Below are positions 8,950 through 16,903 of a DNA stretch of 64,000 nt, piece by piece. Under the pieces are notes generated by a model. It made no database searches and was not told where the DNA came from. It worked only from the letters and a program-made list of their open reading frames with translations. How positions within the stretch are numbered: position 1 is the first letter of the stretch; each line of letters opens with the position of its first letter. Made by a program: the position numbers and the translations under genes. Source of the DNA: Streptococcus parasanguinis (GTDB lineage Bacteria > Bacillota > Bacilli > Lactobacillales > Streptococcaceae); assembly GCF_019929185.1 (NCBI RefSeq), contig NZ_JAHZPC010000003.1, positions 124,001 through 188,000 on the forward strand. The letters run 5' to 3'.

Positions 8950-9492
8950 CTAGCTTTCTTCAATCACCTTTTGGCACTCTGCATCCCAGTATGCTTGCCA
9001 TCTGCCATGTTTTTTCGCAAAATAAACCGTAAACTCATCATTTACATAATCTGCAACATAGCGAAGATTAGGCGGGTTTTCCTCAAAACTTAATATCCAA
9101 GGATGGAAGTAAAAGGTTTTCTCCCACCTCTTCTGAGTATAGCCTAGATCCTTAGCATACTGAGGGATGGGTTGTTGCAACTCGCTTTCCAAATGGGACT
9201 GAATGGCATTGTCAAAACTATTCAAACGAGCTAATAGTTGCTTAAACTGATCTTCCTCCTCAATTTTGAAATCACCTATGAACTCAAATTCTGCAAAGTC
9301 TATAGAAAATTCAAATAATGTGATTTTACCATCCTCAACATAGTGCCCATCTTCATCAACACAACAACGAGTTCCTGACTTCAATACTCTCTCGAAATCT
9401 AGATCCGCAAAGCGATTGCGGGGAAGAATATCAACTGACGGCTCAGTTTTAGCTGACCTTCTCCTGAAAAACTGTTTGACTTTTTCTAGCAT
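8950..9492 (-). CDS. Uncharacterised 180-residue protein
   Basis: I do not recognise this protein. It begins with a basic stretch (MLEKVKQFFRRRSAK), continues as an acidic and aromatic-rich soluble domain without membrane segments, and has a cluster of Trp and Tyr residues near the C-terminus (YVNDEFTVYFAKKHGRWQA). A Cys pair stands at RCCVDEDGHY. It is preceded by GGGGGAGACT, a good ribosome site. It lies downstream of the DUF3013 gene with a gap of 55 bases. Its composition could fit a bacteriocin or polymorphic-toxin immunity protein, but nothing shows this directly. Confidence 0.75.
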   Translation of the reverse strand: MLEKVKQFFRRRSAKTEPSVDILPRNRFADLDFERVLKSGTRCCVDEDGHYVEDGKITLFEFSIDFAEFEFIGDFKIEEEDQFKQLLARLNSFDNAIQSHLESELQQPIPQYAKDLGYTQKRWEKTFYFHPWILSFEENPPNLRYVADYVNDEFTVYFAKKHGRWQAYWDAECQKVIEES

Positions 9493-9547
9493 AGTCTCCC
9501 CCTTCTCCTTGAATTTATTATTTAAAAATGTCCACTTAGAATCTTTT

Positions 9548-10018
9548 CTAATATCTCGGATAAGGGTAAAAAGTACTTTCTTCTAAGCCAACTTTCCCTT
9601 CTTCAAAGGCTTCTTGGTTCCAGACGATCTCAAAGCTCTCTGCTTCTTCGTCTGCTAAGAAATCCATGAGGTCATCCAAGGCCAGCTCGGCTGTATCTTT
9701 GAGGAAGGCCGCAAAATAAGCTAGAAACTCTCGAGACAAGCCTTTTTTCGGCTCATACGGAAGGGCTGTTAAATAGGCATCTGCTTCCACATGAGACTTG
9801 GCTGGATTGTAGAAGATGACGGCTTCTTCAAAGAAGATATCCTCGTCAGACTCCTCACCCGACTCATCGACCAGGGCAACCCCTCCTGTGTTTTGTACTT
9901 CTAAGAGAAAAGCCACTTCTACTGCATGATTCTTCTTATCCCAATTGATCTCAAAGTCAAAGGGAAAGACCTTTTCCATTTCCTCTTCTAAAACATCCAA
10001 AAATCCATATTTAGACAT
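9548..10018 (-). CDS. DUF3013 family protein
   Basis: A 156-residue, strongly acidic cytoplasmic protein that matches the streptococcal DUF3013 family as I remember it; the function is unknown. Acidic runs include ESGEESDEDIFFEE, and the C-terminus ends STFYPYPRY. There is no signal peptide or membrane segment. It starts ATG with GAAAGAGGAC before it. It is divergent from rarA, with 114 bases between the two starts carrying a TACAAT box that would serve rarA. Confidence 0.82.
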   Translation of the reverse strand: MSKYGFLDVLEEEMEKVFPFDFEINWDKKNHAVEVAFLLEVQNTGGVALVDESGEESDEDIFFEEAVIFYNPAKSHVEADAYLTALPYEPKKGLSREFLAYFAAFLKDTAELALDDLMDFLADEEAESFEIVWNQEAFEEGKVGLEESTFYPYPRY

Positions 10019-10132
10019 CGTGTCCTCTTTCTAATTTCCCACTCTTAGAGCGGAATATGATACAATAGTTACTACAATCTTACCATAAAAACTGCCTCTT
10101 TTAAAGGAGACAAAGCTAGAAAGGAGACCCTC

Positions 10133-11404
10133 ATGCCGGACAATCTCGCCCTGCGCATGCGCCCACGGACGATCGATCAAGTCATCGGTCAAGAACACCT
10201 GGTCGGAGAAGGCAAAATCATCCGCCGCATGGTCGAGGCCAATCGTCTGTCCTCCATGATTCTCTATGGACCTCCGGGGATCGGAAAGACCAGCATTGCT
10301 TCTGCCATCGCAGGAACGACCAAGTATGCTTTTCGTACTTTCAATGCAACGGTTGACAGTAAAAAACGCCTGCAAGAGATCGCAGAGGAAGCCAAGTTTT
10401 CAGGTGGTTTGGTCCTGCTTTTGGACGAGATCCATCGCCTTGATAAAACCAAGCAAGATTTTCTCTTGCCTTTGCTCGAAAGCGGTTTGGTCATCATGAT
10501 CGGTGCAACGACTGAAAATCCTTTTTTCTCTGTCACACCCGCTATTCGTAGCCGCGTACAAATCTTTGAGTTGGAACCTTTGACGATGGAGGAGGTCAAG
10601 CAAGCTCTAAAAACGGCGCTAGATGATCCCGAGCGTGGCTTTGATTTTCCAGTCGTGCTCGATGAGGACGCTTTGGATTTCATCGCTACCTCGACCAATG
10701 GAGATCTTCGTTCCGCCTTTAATTCTCTCGATCTGGCTGTGCTGTCGACCTCTGAAAATGCGGAAGGCATCCGTCATATTACGCTAGAGATCATGGAAAA
10801 CAGCCTCCAGCGCAGTTACATCACCATGGATAAAGATGGAGACGGCCACTACGATGTGCTCTCTGCCCTGCAAAAGTCTATCCGTGGTTCGGATGTCGAT
10901 GCCAGTCTTCACTACGCCGCTCGTTTGATCGAAGCTGGAGATCTACCCAGCCTAGCTCGTCGCTTGACCGTCATCGCCTATGAGGATATCGGCCTGGCCA
11001 ATCCAGATGCGCAGATCCATACCGTAACAGCCCTTCAGGCAGCGGAGCGCATCGGCTTTCCTGAGGCCCGCATTCTCATCGCCAACATCGTCATCGATCT
11101 AGCCCTTTCGCCTAAGTCCAACTCAGCCTACGTTGCCATGGACAAGGCGCTAGCTGATCTTAGAAGTTCTGGCAACCTTCCCATTCCTCGCCACCTCCGC
11201 GATGGTCATTATGCCGGAAGCAAGGAACTGGGAAATGCGCAAAACTATAAATATCCCCACAACTACCCTGGCAACTGGGTCAAGCAAGACTACCTGCCAG
11301 AAAAGCTCAAACACGCTTCCTACTTTATTCCCAATGAAAATGGCAAGTACGAGCGTGCTCTCGGAGCCACCAAGGAGAAGATTGATCAATTTAAGAAAAA
11401 GTGA
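10133..11404 (+). CDS. rarA: Replication-associated recombination protein A (RarA/MgsA, AAA+ ATPase)
   Basis: A 423-residue AAA+ ATPase related to clamp-loader subunits and Holliday-junction motors that acts at stalled replication forks. Walker A (GPPGIGKTS, about residue 44), Walker B (LLLLDEIHR, about 97) and sensor 1 (IGATTENP) are intact, followed by the MgsA tetramerisation domain. The C-terminal part has YEDIGLANPDA and HYAGSKELGNAQNYKYPH, typical of the family. An AAAGGAGAC site precedes the ATG. The next transcribed units on this strand are the 6S RNA candidate and tRNA-Lys. Confidence 0.95.
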   Translation: MPDNLALRMRPRTIDQVIGQEHLVGEGKIIRRMVEANRLSSMILYGPPGIGKTSIASAIAGTTKYAFRTFNATVDSKKRLQEIAEEAKFSGGLVLLLDEIHRLDKTKQDFLLPLLESGLVIMIGATTENPFFSVTPAIRSRVQIFELEPLTMEEVKQALKTALDDPERGFDFPVVLDEDALDFIATSTNGDLRSAFNSLDLAVLSTSENAEGIRHITLEIMENSLQRSYITMDKDGDGHYDVLSALQKSIRGSDVDASLHYAARLIEAGDLPSLARRLTVIAYEDIGLANPDAQIHTVTALQAAERIGFPEARILIANIVIDLALSPKSNSAYVAMDKALADLRSSGNLPIPRHLRDGHYAGSKELGNAQNYKYPHNYPGNWVKQDYLPEKLKHASYFIPNENGKYERALGATKEKIDQFKKK

Positions 11405-11433
11405 CATCGGTTTCAAAAAAATGAGATTTTTTC

Positions 11434-11461
11434 TTGAAATATTTCCAAAATGTGGTATCAT
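11434..11461 (+). promoter_or_regulatory. Promoter of the 6S RNA candidate
   Basis: TTGAAA at 11434-11439 and TATCAT at 11456-11461 with a 16-base spacer. The predicted start is about 11468, at the beginning of the structured region. Confidence 0.75.
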
Positions 11462-11467
11462 ATACAT

Positions 11468-11660
11468 ATAGAAACGCTGTGGTGTACGAACTCACACTTA
11501 AGTGTTGACCGACTATTTTTTGTATTATTAGGGAAACAAAAGACTTCTGGCAGTATGCAGGCCGTTTCACGCGGAAGCAGCTAAGTCAGAGCGAGTTGCC
11601 CACCTGCTTAATTGCGCGGGTTCAATACAAATCGTGAAGTTTCGGCACCAATACAGCTTT
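11468..11660 (+). ncRNA. ssrS: 6S RNA candidate (SsrS)
   Basis: A gene-free transcript of about 190 bases lies between a good promoter and tRNA-Lys. It folds as one long interrupted hairpin: GAAAC pairs with GTTTC near the ends, ACGA with TCGT, GTGTTGACC with GGTTCAATAC, and further in CGCGG-AAGCAG with CTGCTT-CGCG. A large internal bubble sits in the middle with a small TTTGT/ACAAA hairpin on its 5' side. This is the shape of 6S RNA, which binds sigma-A RNA polymerase as a mimic of an open promoter and releases it through product RNA synthesis. The identification rests on fold, length and context rather than a covariance search. The 3' end is approximate. Confidence 0.65.
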
Positions 11661-11668
11661 TTATATTT

Positions 11669-11741
11669 GCCTCCTTAGCTCAGTTGGTAGAGCAGTAGAC
11701 TCTTAATCTATGGGTCACAGGTTCGAGCCCTGTAGGGGGCA
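11669..11741 (+). tRNA. tRNA-Lys (anticodon CUU)
   Basis: A full cloverleaf of 73 bases: acceptor GCCTCCT/AGGGGGC, D arm GCTC/GAGC, anticodon stem GTAGA/TCTAT with loop CTCTTAA (anticodon CTT), and T arm ACAGG/CCTGT with TTCGAGC. The CCA end is not encoded. It begins 9 bases or fewer after the 6S RNA candidate, so both may come from one precursor. Confidence 0.96.
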
Positions 11742-11753
11742 TTTTTTATGCAC

Positions 11754-11781
11754 AAAAAGCCTTGAAATCCAAGGCTTTTTT
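11754..11781 (+). terminator. Terminator after tRNA-Lys
   Basis: Stem AAAAAGCCTT / AAGGCTTTTT with a short loop and T-run, 13 bases after the tRNA. From here to 11988 I see only AT-rich spacer and the promoter region of the next gene. Confidence 0.88.
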
Positions 11782-11988
11782 GCTTGTCTTAAGAGTATTT
11801 AGCTCACTTTTTTAGATACTATAATTTAGCGTACGAAGTTAAATCATTCTGCACCATTGTTATTCCATTTAAAATAAAAACCAGCTTTGAACCCTACCAA
11901 ACATTTGACAGCTCTTCACCGAATCCGCTATGATAAGGGTACTTGAAATTCCGAGTTTTCATAGCATTTAAAATGTAAGGAGTCCAAA

Positions 11989-12522
11989 ATGAAAATCTAT
12001 TATTCAAAATATGTCGGTGGTGGCTATCTACTCTTTGCATCGGCTATATTCATTCAAATTTTCTTTCTTCTCTTACATGGATTGATCGACTTTTCTCAAC
12101 TAAATCTTCTCACTGTGATTCCAACCGTCCTCTTTTTCGCTGCTATCTACGCAACAATTGCAGGCATCAAAAGACTGACTAGCCACAGAGTCTCCTTTGA
12201 ATTCACCTTTGAAGGTATTGAGGTCTATCCCGGACTCTTCTTCTCAAAAGAAATCTTCATTCCCAAAGAAGAATTGTTGCGAGCATCGTATGTTGAAGTG
12301 GACGTCAGCGACCCTGATCATGTCAACAGCAAAGCTTGCTATTTAGATTTTAACCTCAGAGAAGTCACCCAGCTAGAAGATATTTCTAAGTCAAACATCA
12401 TCATCAATACAAGCACCTTGAAATTGCGTCTCGCCCTTAGCCTCTGTCGATTTAGAGAGGAAGAAAAAGCCGAGTTAGCGACCTATCTAAAAGAAAACTA
12501 CGGCATTGATTTTTTCTATTAG
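11989..12522 (+). CDS. Uncharacterised membrane protein with two N-terminal transmembrane segments
   Basis: A 177-residue protein. Two hydrophobic segments occupy about residues 10-32 (YLLFASAIFIQIFFLLLHGL) and 41-61 (LTVIPTVLFFAAIYATIAGI), followed by a soluble domain of about 115 residues. The soluble part begins SFEFTFEGIEVYPGLFF, resembling bacterial PH-like domains of small membrane proteins; that resemblance is inference. A strong AAGGAG site lies 7 to 8 bases before the ATG. It is a single gene facing the ABC transporter genes across a shared bidirectional terminator. The family is not known to me. Confidence 0.8.
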   Translation: MKIYYSKYVGGGYLLFASAIFIQIFFLLLHGLIDFSQLNLLTVIPTVLFFAAIYATIAGIKRLTSHRVSFEFTFEGIEVYPGLFFSKEIFIPKEELLRASYVEVDVSDPDHVNSKACYLDFNLREVTQLEDISKSNIIINTSTLKLRLALSLCRFREEEKAELATYLKENYGIDFFY

Positions 12523-12617
12523 CATGTAATAAAAAAGCCCTCCATTAGAACTTTAGAATAGCAAGATCTTTCCAAGCACTTGAAGGAAGAGTACAGAAGA
12601 ACCATTTTATAGCAAAG

Positions 12618-12646
12618 AAAAAGCCTTGAAAATTCAAGGCTTTTTT
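12618..12646. terminator. Bidirectional terminator between convergent genes
   Basis: Stem AAAAAGCCTTGAA / TTCAAGGCTTTTT with A-run and T-run on either side, placed between the plus-strand membrane gene and the minus-strand ABC permease. Confidence 0.87.
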
Positions 12647-12654
12647 AACTGCTC

Positions 12655-13362
12655 TTAGTTCCTCATTTTCCCTTTGGGTACGAGCAGATAGAAAAATAGC
12701 AAATTCAATCCAAATACAGCAACAAAGAGTCCTAATTGGGTGGCATCGATCGTTTGTTTCTCGGTCAAATCTTGGATCAGCTTTGTATAATAATAGCCTG
12801 GGAAAGCCCGTTGTAGCTTGCCAACCAAGTCCATAAATCCTCCACTTGCGCCAAGCGTATCAAAGGGAATAATGGTCATGGCGGCTAAAATAATAACAGG
12901 AAAGCCAATGGTATCAATCGTCTTGGCATCTACCCTCACCCCAAGTACAAAGCCAATCACACTAAAGTAGATCCCCATCAAGGATAAGAGGAAAAATTGT
13001 ACCAACAGGCTAGTCGTCACTGGAAAGTGAAAACCTAGGACAGCAACAACTAGCACCGCTAAAAAGATCAAGCTGTTCAGAATCAGTTGTACAATCGATT
13101 GATCCCATAAATAGTGCTTGACACTATAGCTTGTAAAGTGGGATTCAAAAGAATAAAAGCCGATATCTGAGGCGATACGCTTACTAAAAGTTGCAAGGCT
13201 ATTGCCAATGACCCCGATAAATACAGCAATGCCTAACAAAATACTTGGTGAAACTCCCTTTTGAAGCTGATAAAAGAAGATATACCAGCCTATGGGTAAA
13301 ATAATGGTGAATAATACGAAGCGCTTATTTCGTAAAACTTGTTTTAATTGAATCTTTCTCAT
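12655..13362 (-). CDS. ABC-2 type transporter permease
   Basis: A 235-residue integral membrane protein with about six transmembrane segments: FVLFTIILPIGWYIFFY, SILLGIAVFIGVIGNSLATF, ILNSLIFLAVLVVAVLGF, LVQFFLLSLMGIYFSVIGFV, a short segment near 150 and LGLFVAVFGLNLLFFYLLV at the end. It overlaps the ATPase gene by 4 bases (ATGA) and should form the exporter with it. The substrate is unknown; export of an antimicrobial peptide, lipid or signal fits the two-component system upstream. Cargo transport and self-protection are both possible roles. Confidence 0.88.
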   Translation of the reverse strand: MRKIQLKQVLRNKRFVLFTIILPIGWYIFFYQLQKGVSPSILLGIAVFIGVIGNSLATFSKRIASDIGFYSFESHFTSYSVKHYLWDQSIVQLILNSLIFLAVLVVAVLGFHFPVTTSLLVQFFLLSLMGIYFSVIGFVLGVRVDAKTIDTIGFPVIILAAMTIIPFDTLGASGGFMDLVGKLQRAFPGYYYTKLIQDLTEKQTIDATQLGLFVAVFGLNLLFFYLLVPKGKMRN

Positions 13363-14039
13363 GCTTGTTCCCTTCCTTTATTCATCTCTTCTCGGAAATA
13401 CTGCTCAATGGTTTGACCAGCCTGGTGAATGTCCTCAACAGCCTTTGTTGCAGCAATTCGACCCTCTTTTAAAATCAGGACTTTTGTAAAAAAGGCATCA
13501 ATTTGGTTAAAATCATGGGTCACCACAACAGATGTAAACTCTTGCTGCTCCAGCAATTTCCAAAAATTATCCACTGCTTCCAAGTCCATGCCAGTCGTCG
13601 GCTCATCTAAAAAAATCAATTTTGGATGATTCAAAATGGTTAACAATAAGGACAAGCGCCTCTTTTGACCACCAGAAAGACTTCCCACCATCTGCTCTCT
13701 TGATTCTCTTAATTCGACCATTTCTAAGAGTCCATTGATATCAGCCTGCTTCAGCTGATTCATCCGGCTTTTTAATTCGACGAATTCAGCAACGGTTAGA
13801 TCCTCGATGAGCAGATCCCCCTGAGGCATCATCCCAATTTCTCTTTGAAAATCAAGCGAAGTCTTTATCGTCCCCGAATCGGCCTGGAGCTGTCCAGCGA
13901 TAATATTGAACAGGGTGCTTTTACCTGCCCCATTATTTCCCAGCAAGGCAATTTTGTCTCCTTCTTCTATCGAAAAAGACACTCCCTTTAATACAGCTTT
14001 CTCCTTAAATGATTTTGTAATAGATGCTACCTGAAACAT
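13359..14039 (-). CDS. ABC transporter ATP-binding protein
   Basis: A 226-residue nucleotide-binding subunit with Walker A GNNGAGKST (about residue 36), signature LSGGQKRR (about 125), Walker B LIFLDEPTTGMD (about 145) and the switch histidine in VVVTHDFNQ. It couples ATP hydrolysis to the permease encoded downstream with a 4-base overlap. It has its own promoter region with a LytTR-type operator at 14108-14139. This points to control by the ComE/BlpR-like response regulator encoded 1.6 kb upstream. It has the size of NatA/CcmA-like exporters. Confidence 0.92.
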   Translation of the reverse strand: MFQVASITKSFKEKAVLKGVSFSIEEGDKIALLGNNGAGKSTLFNIIAGQLQADSGTIKTSLDFQREIGMMPQGDLLIEDLTVAEFVELKSRMNQLKQADINGLLEMVELRESREQMVGSLSGGQKRRLSLLLTILNHPKLIFLDEPTTGMDLEAVDNFWKLLEQQEFTSVVVTHDFNQIDAFFTKVLILKEGRIAATKAVEDIHQAGQTIEQYFREEMNKGREQA

Positions 14040-14071
14040 ACGATCCCTCTTTTCTTATTGATCTTGTATAC

Positions 14072-14139
14072 AGTATACTTCAAAGGGACAGTCTTTGTAG
14101 CTCTCTGTCAGAATCGGTCAGAAAATCGTCGTGAATGGT
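14072..14139 (-). promoter_or_regulatory. LytTR-type direct-repeat operator and -10 box of the ABC transporter
   Basis: Read on the minus strand, ACCATTCACGA (14129-14139) and ACCGATTCTGA (14108-14118) begin exactly 21 bases apart. That is the spacing and sequence style of ComE/BlpR binding sites, ACCnTTCnnGA repeated one helical face apart. TATACT at 14072-14077 is the candidate -10, about 30 bases downstream, with no good -35, as expected for an activator-dependent promoter. The regulator is probably the LytTR protein at 15645-16379. Confidence 0.75.
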
Positions 14140-14146
14140 CAAAAAA

Positions 14147-14320
14147 GAGGCTGGGACAAAAGTCCTAGCCTCTCAATTATTTTTGATTGTCGAGCAAGAT
14201 GCAGTGGTTGAGTGGGCTCTACTACGCTGATTTCATCAGCTTTTACAGCCCTACTCAACTGTGCGGAGGTGGGACGACGAAATCGAATTCTAACGAATGA
14301 CCGATTTCTGTCCCACTCTC
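14147..14320. repeat. 174-bp MITE-like repeat, copy A
   Basis: Nearly identical to 16904-17080. The ends form an imperfect terminal inverted repeat: GAGGCTGGGACAAAAGTC on the left, and on the right the complement of GAGAGTGGGACAGAAATC. Internal hairpins include GAGGCT/AGCCTC, GTTGAGTGGGCT/AGCCCTACTCAAC with an inner GCTGAT/ATCAGC, and GTGGGAC-GAAATCG/CGATTTC-GTCCCAC. It has no ORF. It lies between the histidine kinase gene and the ABC transporter promoter. Confidence 0.8.
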
Positions 14321-14327
14321 TCTTCCA

Positions 14328-15632
14328 TTATTCCTTCCAAAAGGTCAGGCTCTGAGTAAATCGGTAGTTTGAACTCTTGGTAGACACTGTCGTTTTGGGA
14401 TACTTTTCCAGTAATTGTTGGATCTTGTACAAGCCAAGACCGCGGCCCTCTCCTTTACTCGAGTAGTCTTTTTCAAAAATTCTCGCCAGATCTATTTTTT
14501 CAGCTTTTGTACTATTTTCAACTATTAAGATGAGGGAGTTCGTCTCCTGAAGCATGGCAAGAGTCAGCTGGGGGTCGTCTGATTCGAGACTCGCTTCGAT
14601 AGCATTGTCACAAATGATGGATAAGAAGGTGATGAAATCTAAAACCTCGATGAATAAATCACGAACAGGTTCATCGATCTCAACAGAGATCCCAATCCCT
14701 TTGTTTTGAGCCTCCAACAATTTTGCGGACAGAACACTTTTTACAGCTGGATTTTCAATGTGACTGAGTTTGGCAATATCAAACTTGCTATCGTAAAATT
14801 GCTGGCCACTCTCTCGAAGAACATTCTCATAGACTTCCCTGATCGCATTGAGATCTTCATGCTCAATACTTAATTTGAGACTGGTTAAAATATTCAGGTA
14901 GTCATGACGAAAGGCACGAATCTCCCCGTAGAGCATTTCGACGTGTTGGCTATAGGTGGCTAACTCCTGCAGTTGCCTATCTTTTTGCTCTAGAATCTCT
15001 TGTTTCAATCGTTCTTTGGACACTGCATTGAAATACAAGAGCATCACAAAAAACAAAATCAGATAAATACTATTTAACTGTTCCCGTAAAGCATCTGCAT
15101 GAGGAATAGCATCCTCAAAAACCACCAGACCTACAACACTGAGCAAATACACAAACATGGAAAGATCCATTGGGAGTAGGAAACGATTAAAATACTGCCG
15201 TTGAAACCCTACTTTTAGATCTGTAAAATCTAGTTTTAACAATTTAGTGATTCCTATATAAACAGGAAAGACCAGCAATTCAAGTAGAGCATCATACCAG
15301 CTGACAGATGCCTCATGAACAAGTACGATCCCTAACATTGGAAAGACATAAAAGGCTAAGAGACGCGCAATGAGACTCTCCATGACAACCGGGTAGAGCC
15401 CGTAAAAAATATTCAAAAGGTGTCGTATGTTACGATTTCGGTAGAAACTATAGGCAATAAATACTAAGAAATAGCCAAAAAAGCCTACCGGTGGCACAAG
15501 GGTAAAGACGACTGCAAAGAAGAAGGGGCACAAAAAGAGCCAGCGCAAGGCGAACTCTTGTCTACTGATATGACGATAGATCAGCATACTGACGAAGAAC
15601 TTTAGGTAAAATATTAGAACATCTAACAGCAA
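14328..15632 (-). CDS. Sensor histidine kinase of the ComD/BlpH/AgrC (GHKL, peptide-sensing) type
   Basis: A 434-residue kinase with six or seven N-terminal membrane segments (to about 200), a linker, the H-box FRHDYLNILTS (about residue 242), and a GHKL ATPase domain with DNAIEASLE (N box, about 337) and GEGRGLGLYKIQ (G box). The start is TTG at 15632 behind GGGAG. In relatives such a kinase senses a secreted peptide and phosphorylates the LytTR regulator encoded just upstream (12-base gap). No leader-peptide pheromone gene was found beside it, so its ligand is unknown. It could instead sense an antimicrobial peptide. Confidence 0.9.
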   Translation of the reverse strand: MLLDVLIFYLKFFVSMLIYRHISRQEFALRWLFLCPFFFAVVFTLVPPVGFFGYFLVFIAYSFYRNRNIRHLLNIFYGLYPVVMESLIARLLAFYVFPMLGIVLVHEASVSWYDALLELLVFPVYIGITKLLKLDFTDLKVGFQRQYFNRFLLPMDLSMFVYLLSVVGLVVFEDAIPHADALREQLNSIYLILFFVMLLYFNAVSKERLKQEILEQKDRQLQELATYSQHVEMLYGEIRAFRHDYLNILTSLKLSIEHEDLNAIREVYENVLRESGQQFYDSKFDIAKLSHIENPAVKSVLSAKLLEAQNKGIGISVEIDEPVRDLFIEVLDFITFLSIICDNAIEASLESDDPQLTLAMLQETNSLILIVENSTKAEKIDLARIFEKDYSSKGEGRGLGLYKIQQLLEKYPKTTVSTKSSNYRFTQSLTFWKE

Positions 15633-15644
15633 TTCTTTCTCCCT

Positions 15645-16379
15645 CTATTTTTTCAAAGCTTCCAGTAAGCCTCTGTACTTGGTCCGTGAGATCAAGCAAT
15701 TGTCCCCATTTTCAAAAAAAGCTTTCTTGGCTTCTTTATCAATCTTCGTAATATTTTGCGGATTCACCACAAAGGAGCGGTGGCACCGATACAAGCGGGG
15801 ATCTGCTTTTTCGATATCGGCAATACTAGCGTAAAATTCCAAGCGCTCATCCTGGGTGTGTAAAATGACCTTGTGAATGGTTGGGGACGTTTCAACATAC
15901 AAAATCTTATTAAAAGGAACTTGTACACGCGCCATCGCACTCTCAAATGTAAAGGCATCTTGCGCAATCGTAGTCCCAGCTTGCTCCAAGGTATAGTCGA
16001 TGGCTGAGCTAATTCTCTCTCTGAACTCTTCCTCGCCCAGCGTTTTATCGATAAAATCCAAGGCAGCCACTTTGTACTGAAAGGTAATGGGCATGAATTC
16101 AGAGTGAGTGGTGACAAAGACAATGGTCGCATGGGGATCTTTCTTACGAATCTCTTTTGCAATCTCCAGACCCTTTTTCTCCTCACCTTTAATCTCGATA
16201 TCTAAAAAGAATAGGTGATGAGCGCCTCTCTCTGTGATAGCATCTAGCAACTGGCTTGATTTCCCAAACACTTCTGGTGCTTTGCATTGCAGGGATTTCT
16301 GAGCAATCAGTCCCTGCAAGACCGATTCGATTCGTGATTGCTGGATCCACTCATCTTCTAACACAAAAATCTTCAACAA
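15645..16379 (-). CDS. LytTR-family response regulator (ComE/BlpR type)
   Basis: A response regulator of about 244 residues with a receiver domain (IFVLEDEW, phosphoacceptor Asp in HLFFLDIEIKG, VTTHSE, and Lys in FIDKTL) and a C-terminal LytTR DNA-binding domain (LYRCHRSFVVNPQNITKID). I set the start at TTG 16379, 8 bases after AAGGAG, giving MLKIFVLEDE; a GTG three codons earlier overlaps the ribosome site. The family binds 21-bp-phased direct repeats, and such a site is found before the ABC transporter genes. It forms a two-gene unit with the kinase. Confidence 0.9.
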   Translation of the reverse strand: MLKIFVLEDEWIQQSRIESVLQGLIAQKSLQCKAPEVFGKSSQLLDAITERGAHHLFFLDIEIKGEEKKGLEIAKEIRKKDPHATIVFVTTHSEFMPITFQYKVAALDFIDKTLGEEEFRERISSAIDYTLEQAGTTIAQDAFTFESAMARVQVPFNKILYVETSPTIHKVILHTQDERLEFYASIADIEKADPRLYRCHRSFVVNPQNITKIDKEAKKAFFENGDNCLISRTKYRGLLEALKK

Positions 16380-16413
16380 AGTCTTCACTCCTTCCCCTCG
16401 ACGAATATGTTCT

Positions 16414-16422
16414 ATTTTACCA
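16414..16422 (-). promoter_or_regulatory. Extended -10 promoter of the response regulator gene
   Basis: TGGTAAAAT on the minus strand is an extended -10 box about 35 to 40 bases before the start codon, with the predicted transcript start near 16407. No 21-bp-phased LytTR repeat is visible here, so autoregulation of the ComE type is not supported. Confidence 0.6.
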
Positions 16423-16493
16423 TAAATAATAGCTGCTGAGCCACTCTTTCAAAGTAGACTCAAAAGGCATTCTATCTTTTTCTCCCTAACAAG

Positions 16494-16694
16494 AAAAAAC
16501 TCTCCCGGAGGAATCCGGAAGAGCTTGCGCAAGGGGAATTTGAAAAATATTTTTTAATATGAAAAAGGTCGATAAAATCTACACTATGTTCAAACTCTCA
16601 TTTTACTAACAGCGATATTACGATCAAGTTTTATTGTCAATAGACATGTATGTGGGAAGTTCTCCCCTTGCAACAATGTAGACCTGTGATCTAC
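16494..16694 (-). ncRNA. Structured RNA candidate of about 200 bases
   Basis: On the minus strand a TATACT box (16702-16707) precedes a gene-free stretch that ends in a terminator hairpin, CTCTTCCGGA/TCCGGGAGAG, with a T-run at 16494-16499. Within it GCAAGGGGA (16663-16671) is perfectly complementary to TCCCCTTGC (16529-16537). TCTACA (16677-16682) is complementary to TGTAGA (16578-16583); the two pairings cross, so they would form a pseudoknot. GGGGA can alternatively pair with the adjacent TTCCC. The upstream -35 is poor. It matches no RNA family I know. Bases 16708-16903 show no gene or other clear signal. Confidence 0.4.
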
Positions 16695-16903
16695 TCTTAC
16701 TAGTATACACTAGAATTATTACAAAATCAGTTAATTTGTATTGCAATTTGTTGGCAAATATTCCTCCGCCTGAAAACACCACAAACGCTTGTTTCCCAAG
16801 CATCTACGCAAGTCCTCTTTAATTAGTATTTATCATTTCTGTTACAAAATTTAAAATAAAAATATTATTCCATAACACATGAAAATCCCAAAGCACGATA
16901 AAA

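Noticed and set aside
16559-16609. Short plus-strand ORF MKKVDKIYTMFKLSFY as a possible pheromone for the nearby ComD-like kinase
   Set aside because: No ribosome site at a working distance, no double-glycine leader, and it lies on the strand opposite the structured RNA and the two-component genes.
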